From contig CANQHY010000010.1 in NCBI GenBank assembly GCA_947623975.1, forward strand, positions 1 to 19,050: a stretch of 19,050 nucleotides of DNA, written 5' to 3'. The notes under the pieces were generated by a model. That model worked only from the letters and a program-made list of their open reading frames with translations. It was not told the DNA's origin and did no database searches. Origin of the DNA: an uncultured Bacilli bacterium. Its GTDB lineage: Bacteria > Bacillota_I > Bacilli_A > RF39 > UBA660. The translations under genes and the position numbers were made by a program. Positions 16,037 to 19,050 of this stretch are shown in pieces. The number at the start of each line of letters is the position of its first letter. Position 1 is the stretch's first letter.

Positions 16037-16603
16037 TTGAAAGAAAAAACTGATTTAAGAATTATTAAAACAAAAAAACTTTTATACAATTCGCTAATGA
16101 AACTAATTAAAGACAAGCCTTTTGAAGAAATAAAAGTAGCTGATATATGTAATGATGCACTAGTAAATAGATCAACTTTTTATGCACACTATAACGATAA
16201 ATATGAATTACTAGTCGATTTCATTAACGATTTAAAAGATATAATGTTAAAAGATTTAGAACAAAACGAACAAATAGTAAATACCAAAAAATACTATATG
16301 GAAATGATTTCTCTAATATTAGATCATATCGATTCTAAAAAAGATATCTATTATTCTATATTAATTAGTAATAGAAGCGGCATAATTATCGATATAATTG
16401 TAGACGTTGCTGTAAAAGACATTAACAAAAGAATGGAAATCGGTAATATTCACAAAGGTAATGTTCCAACTGATATAATGGTTATCTTTTATTTAGGAGC
16501 TGTAACTAGTGTTTGCATCGAATGGTTAAAAGGAAAAGATAAATACAATAAACAAGATATTTTAAATTACTTAGACCAATTAATACCTGAAATAATCAAT
16601 TAA
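16037..16603 (+). CDS. TetR/AcrR-family transcriptional regulator
   Basis: This is the only clear plus-strand gene. The frame opens at 16025, but a TTG at 16037 is preferred: GGTGAT lies just before it and the -10 hexamer at 16015-16020 is too close to the earlier TTG and GTG. This gives 188 residues. The N-terminal DNA-binding domain (about 5-55) has KKLLYNSLMKLIKDKPFEEIKVADIC, then the recognition helix VNRSTFYAHYNDKYELL, a textbook TetR motif. The C-terminal region is helical and would bind a ligand; it resembles the TetR_C domains of Dha/YcdC-like regulators found beside MMPL/YhgE genes. It is divergent from the exporter with 176 bp between start codons, and probably represses it. Confidence 0.92.
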   Translation: MKEKTDLRIIKTKKLLYNSLMKLIKDKPFEEIKVADICNDALVNRSTFYAHYNDKYELLVDFINDLKDIMLKDLEQNEQIVNTKKYYMEMISLILDHIDSKKDIYYSILISNRSGIIIDIIVDVAVKDINKRMEIGNIHKGNVPTDIMVIFYLGAVTSVCIEWLKGKDKYNKQDILNYLDQLIPEIIN

Positions 16604-16630
16604 AAAAAGCAAAGTTTATCAAAACTTGCT
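16602..16630 (-). terminator. Intrinsic terminator between the convergent CmpB-like and tetR genes
   Basis: On the minus strand, AGCAAGTTT and AAACTTTGCT pair over 9 bp with one bulged base and a 4-base loop, followed by seven T residues. It serves the CmpB-like gene; the same hairpin follows the tetR stop on the plus strand but without a good T tract there. Confidence 0.8.
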
Positions 16631-16636
16631 ATATCT

Positions 16637-17299
16637 TCATTTACGTCTATAAATTATTTTGTTAATAATAAAATTTGGATAGGCATTTTTTATATGGCGA
16701 TAAAAAATAGAATTTTTTCCTAACCACTTAGTAATACTCTTTTTAATTTCGTCTGTATTATCTTTTTTTTGCATATAAATTTTTCCTCTAATTTTATTCA
16801 TAATATTAAAGGAAATAATATTGTCAACTACGTACATAAGTAACAAAATAATACCTATTATAAGTCGAACATTCGGATTAATAGAACAGACAATTTTTAT
16901 TAAAAAAGGATTTAAAATATAAAAGCAAAACGTTCCTAAAATACCAAAAGGAATCATTGTTTCCAAACAGATACGACCATTAATATTATACTTTCTATTC
17001 GAATAATCCCACCATCTAGCCTTAAATATCTTTTCCATTAAATAAGATGTTAAATATTCAATAACAGAACAAATTAAAATAGATTTTAAGAATACTGACA
17101 ATATATCATCATTATTTTTACCTATTAAAAATAGAATTCCTAGGACACCATAACCATAAATAGGACAATAAGGACCAATTAAAAAACCGCGATTAACAAA
17201 TTTTTTATCGATAGTTAAAGTTCTAAAGACCTCTAGGCACCAACCTAAAAATGAATAAATCATGAATAAAAGAAATAAAATTATAAATTTATTAACCAT
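16637..17299 (-). CDS. CmpB-like (ABC_trans_CmpB / PF06541) multi-pass membrane protein
   Basis: The ATG at 17299 is used because GAGGGG lies 10 bases upstream; the ATG at 17308 would leave only one base of spacing. The protein has 220 residues with about five hydrophobic segments. The family pattern is clear: IYSFLGWCLEVFRT, FVNRGFLIGPYCPIYGYGVLG, VIEYLTSYLMEKIFKARWWDYS and YNINGRICLETMIPFGILG. Despite the Pfam name, evidence that these proteins are ABC permeases is thin. The basic C-terminal tail is probably cytoplasmic. It is the cargo gene nearest the attR junction, convergent with tetR, with its own extended -10 promoter. Confidence 0.88.
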   Translation of the reverse strand: MVNKFIILFLLFMIYSFLGWCLEVFRTLTIDKKFVNRGFLIGPYCPIYGYGVLGILFLIGKNNDDILSVFLKSILICSVIEYLTSYLMEKIFKARWWDYSNRKYNINGRICLETMIPFGILGTFCFYILNPFLIKIVCSINPNVRLIIGIILLLMYVVDNIISFNIMNKIRGKIYMQKKDNTDEIKKSITKWLGKNSIFYRHIKNAYPNFIINKIIYRRK

Positions 17300-17341
17300 A
17301 TTAAACATTCCCCTCGTATTAATTAAGAAAAAACACTAAAT

Positions 17342-17350
17342 AGTATATCA
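17342..17350 (-). promoter_or_regulatory. Extended -10 promoter of the CmpB-like gene
   Basis: The minus strand reads TGATATACT, an extended -10, about 42 bp before the chosen start at 17299. The -35 is weak. The interval 17351-17405 between this and attR shows a 7-bp inverted repeat (ATTACTT/AAGTAAT) and no gene. Confidence 0.5.
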
Positions 17351-17405
17351 CAAAAACAAAATATAAATTACTTAATGTTTACTATAAAGTAATATAAAAT
17401 ATACT

Positions 17406-17431
17406 TTTGGATTTAACAGATTCCTCCATGT
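17406..17431. other. attR-like recombination site
   Basis: The core at 17422-17431 (TCCTCCATGT on plus) repeats 9904-9913 exactly. The element-side arm at 17406-17419 reads CTGTTAAATCCAAA on the minus strand and is the inverted partner of the attL arm. Beyond 17431 the sequence is amidase 5' coding sequence. Confidence 0.85.
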
Positions 17432-17553
17432 CCAGGATCTATGAAAATAACTTTTCCAAGAAGAGGAAGACTATTAGCCTTCGTTAAAGGAGTAAACAAA
17501 AATATTAATAGTACAAATGCAATTAAAAAAAAACATATTTTATTTTTAGGCAT
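17413..17553 (-). pseudogene. cwlD-like: CwlD-like amidase, 5' portion (44 codons) truncated by the element
   Basis: From ATG 17553 (GGTGAT site upstream) the frame gives a signal peptide (hydrophobic about 6-22, then TKANS), LPLLGKVIFI and the first amidase motif DPGHGG, whose histidine binds zinc. After the core it runs into element DNA, adding Ile-Cys and a stop, so the product is only 46 residues. The 44 native codons end exactly at the core boundary (17422) and join in frame to Arg-Asp-Pro-Gly at 9903. The start lies 56 bp after the GLUG-protein stop, so the gene belonged to that operon. Confidence 0.9.
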
Positions 17554-17609
17554 AAATTATCACCTAATAAAATATATGTTTTTTTATTCAAAATAATTAT
17601 TTATATAAA

Positions 17610-19050
17610 TTAACTATCAAAGCTTTGATTTCCTACACTTGCTGAATTAGTCTTACCAGCACCAGATCCCATAATTCTATCTACACTTGAATCACCGGAT
17701 ATTTGTGTAGTATGGTTTTCACAATAACGAACAACACCAGCAGCGTTACCTACAATTCCACCAATATTTTTTCTTCCTGAAACAGGACCATAGTTCTTGC
17801 TATATTCGACAAATCCTGTTGCTTTATTGTATCCTGCAATACCTCCGATATGTAATCCTCCGGAACTTGAACCTTTAGGAACATAAGTACTAACAGAACC
17901 ATAGTTGATACATCTTGTAACTGTACCAGAACCAGCTGAATTTGTAGCATCTTGCATTCCTGAAAAACCTACAATTCCACCAACATAACTTTGACCAATT
18001 ATTGTTCCATGATTAGTACAATCTTCAATAGTAGATGTTGACATCCATGCTGCTATTCCTCCTGCTGGTCCTGAATAATTGACAGCGTCGCCACTAAATG
18101 TTGTACTTACATCTGCATAATTATGACAATTTCTTATGACAGATCCCTCTTCCACATAACCTACAATTCCACCAGTATAAGTATCTTGGCCTTCGTGAAG
18201 TAAATCTTTAGATTCTACTAATCTACCACTAACTGTAACATTTTCAATTACACCATGAGTAAGTTTACCTACTACCATTCCTGCAGTTTGGTTTTCATTA
18301 TTTACATGACCATTTACAATAGTCAAATTTTTAATAGTAGCACCTTCGGCATCTCCAAATAAACCGATATTAGTCTGTTTAGACTTGTGAATTTGAAGGT
18401 TAGACAATGAATGGTCACCGCCATTAAAAACGCCTGCAAATCGGTATGCAGAAATTCCAATTGGTAAGAATCCTGTATCTGATGTTAATTCTTCCTTCAA
18501 ATTATTGGCAATCTTGTCATTTCCGTTAACATCGCCATAATCAGTCCTATAGGCATCTTCGTATGAATCATCCTTTTCGAAATCTAAATCCCTAGTCATT
18601 TTAAATCTTTGAGAAATTACCGAAGAACTATCAATGCCTCTAGTACTTTGATTTCTTGCAGCAAGACTCAAATCAACTAAATCTTCAATTGTTTGAATAG
18701 CGCCTTCCTGGATAACATTAAATGTCAAATCAATTGAATTACCTTGATAAGGTTTAATAGGAGTTACTCTAATTTTAACAACCTTAGAAGGATTATCTAA
18801 ATGGTCTATTTTTAATTTTACTGTAATATTTTGATTAATCTTACTACCACCACTAATTGTCTTAACAACAGTACCACCATCTAAAGAAAATTTAGGACTA
18901 TCGATAACTTTTATCTCATAAGTAGTTTCATAAGAATTGTAGTCAGTACCGTTATTATTTTTAATTAACAAATTAACATCAGTTTCTGTTGTTAAAATTA
19001 CATCAACATCACTAGGGTCATCTGTTCTTTTATAAACAATTGTAGGTGAT
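17610..19050 (-). CDS. GLUG-repeat surface protein (partial, N-terminus off window)
   Basis: The frame is open from the window edge to the stop at 17610, about 479 residues, so the start is not in view; a TTG at 18971 opens part of the frame but is simply a leucine codon within it. The first visible part (IVYKRTDDPSDVDVIL, then YEIKVIDSPKFSL) looks like Ig-type beta domains. From about 18400 downward, GLUG-type repeats follow: FAGVFNGGDHSLSNLQI, IGLFGDAEGATIKNLTI, GGIVGYVEEGSVIRNC, GGIVGF, GGIAGY and GGIVGNAAGVVRYC, typical of a right-handed beta-helix exposed on the surface. Each later repeat carries a regular NC, DC or YC cysteine. No sorting signal or transmembrane segment closes the protein. 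It is the first visible gene of the operon interrupted by the element. Function is probably adhesion-like, by inference. Confidence 0.82.
   Translation of the reverse strand, partial: SPTIVYKRTDDPSDVDVILTTETDVNLLIKNNNGTDYNSYETTYEIKVIDSPKFSLDGGTVVKTISGGSKINQNITVKLKIDHLDNPSKVVKIRVTPIKPYQGNSIDLTFNVIQEGAIQTIEDLVDLSLAARNQSTRGIDSSSVISQRFKMTRDLDFEKDDSYEDAYRTDYGDVNGNDKIANNLKEELTSDTGFLPIGISAYRFAGVFNGGDHSLSNLQIHKSKQTNIGLFGDAEGATIKNLTIVNGHVNNENQTAGMVVGKLTHGVIENVTVSGRLVESKDLLHEGQDTYTGGIVGYVEEGSVIRNCHNYADVSTTFSGDAVNYSGPAGGIAAWMSTSTIEDCTNHGTIIGQSYVGGIVGFSGMQDATNSAGSGTVTRCINYGSVSTYVPKGSSSGGLHIGGIAGYNKATGFVEYSKNYGPVSGRKNIGGIVGNAAGVVRYCENHTTQISGDSSVDRIMGSGAGKTNSASVGNQSFDS

Larger units (their letters stand above)
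9904..17431. mobile_element. Serine-recombinase element integrated in the amidase gene (7518 bp plus one core copy)
   Basis: The boundaries are set by two facts: an amidase gene split exactly at these points, and the 10-bp core repeated at both ends. The interior, in minus-strand order, is a CmpB-like gene, an MMPL exporter with a divergent tetR, a 41-residue ORF, the large serine recombinase and a dinD remnant. There are no conjugation, replication or phage structural genes, so it is a small integrated cargo element that would need a helper to transfer. Excision would regenerate attB and a complete amidase reading frame. Confidence 0.88.

Noticed and set aside
9904..17431. Element as a prophage or conjugative element
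   Set aside because: No phage structural, replication, relaxase or type IV secretion genes lie between the att sites.
17750..17950. Minus-strand ORF of 66 residues within the GLUG gene
   Set aside because: It is an out-of-frame reading of the GLUG repeats.
17610..18480. GLUG repeats as a DNA repeat array or CRISPR
   Set aside because: The similarity is at protein level only (GGIxGY, NC); there are no identical DNA repeats or regular spacers.
17610..18971. TTG at 18971 as the start of the GLUG protein
   Set aside because: The same frame stays open with sensible protein sequence to the window edge, and neither a signal peptide nor a ribosome binding site is found at the TTG.

Overview
The window is very AT-rich, low-GC bacterial DNA read almost entirely from the minus strand. 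Genes have AGGAG-type ribosome binding sites and sigma-A promoters. TGA is used as a stop (sortase and CmpB-like genes end in TGA) while tryptophan is TGG, so this is code 11. Sortase, thioester adhesin, HdeD/DUF308, CmpB-like and MMPL/YhgE-type proteins point to a Gram-positive member of the Bacillota or its wall-bearing relatives, plausibly a host-associated uncultured one. That placement is inference.

Bases 1-4130 hold two tandem paralogous membrane-anchored surface proteins (the first cut by the window edge) downstream of an OmpR-type two-component system. A 17-base direct-repeat element occurs before the response regulator and again before the surface-protein pair with one mismatch, which suggests one regulon. 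Bases 4140-7360 carry a membrane-bound XRE regulator, a gene remnant, a short MGMT-family protein, two small membrane proteins and a lipoprotein, with recognisable terminators and promoters.

The main discovery lies in bases 7384-19050. A CwlD-like N-acetylmuramoyl-L-alanine amidase gene is split in two. Its first 44 codons, ending in the zinc-binding GHGG motif, are at 17422-17553; the remaining 178 codons and stop are at 9367-9903. Between them sits a 7518-bp element carrying its own large serine recombinase, a 41-residue leader protein, a decayed dinD, an RND (MMPL) exporter fused to a YhgE-like extracellular domain, a divergent TetR regulator and a CmpB-like membrane protein. The two junctions share an exact 10-bp core, ACATGGAGGA on the minus strand. 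On the element side the core is flanked by 14-base inverted arms matching at 12 positions, as expected of attL and attR. Removing the element joins the halves in frame into a 222-residue amidase.

With the element removed, the flanking genes form a compact cell-surface operon: GLUG-repeat surface protein (56 bp) amidase (53 bp) thioester/Cna-B adhesin (17-bp overlap) sortase. The element therefore both inactivates the amidase and separates the adhesin-sortase pair from the upstream gene. This arrangement resembles the reversible gene interruptions of skin- or SP-beta-type elements, although excision cannot be shown from one sequence.
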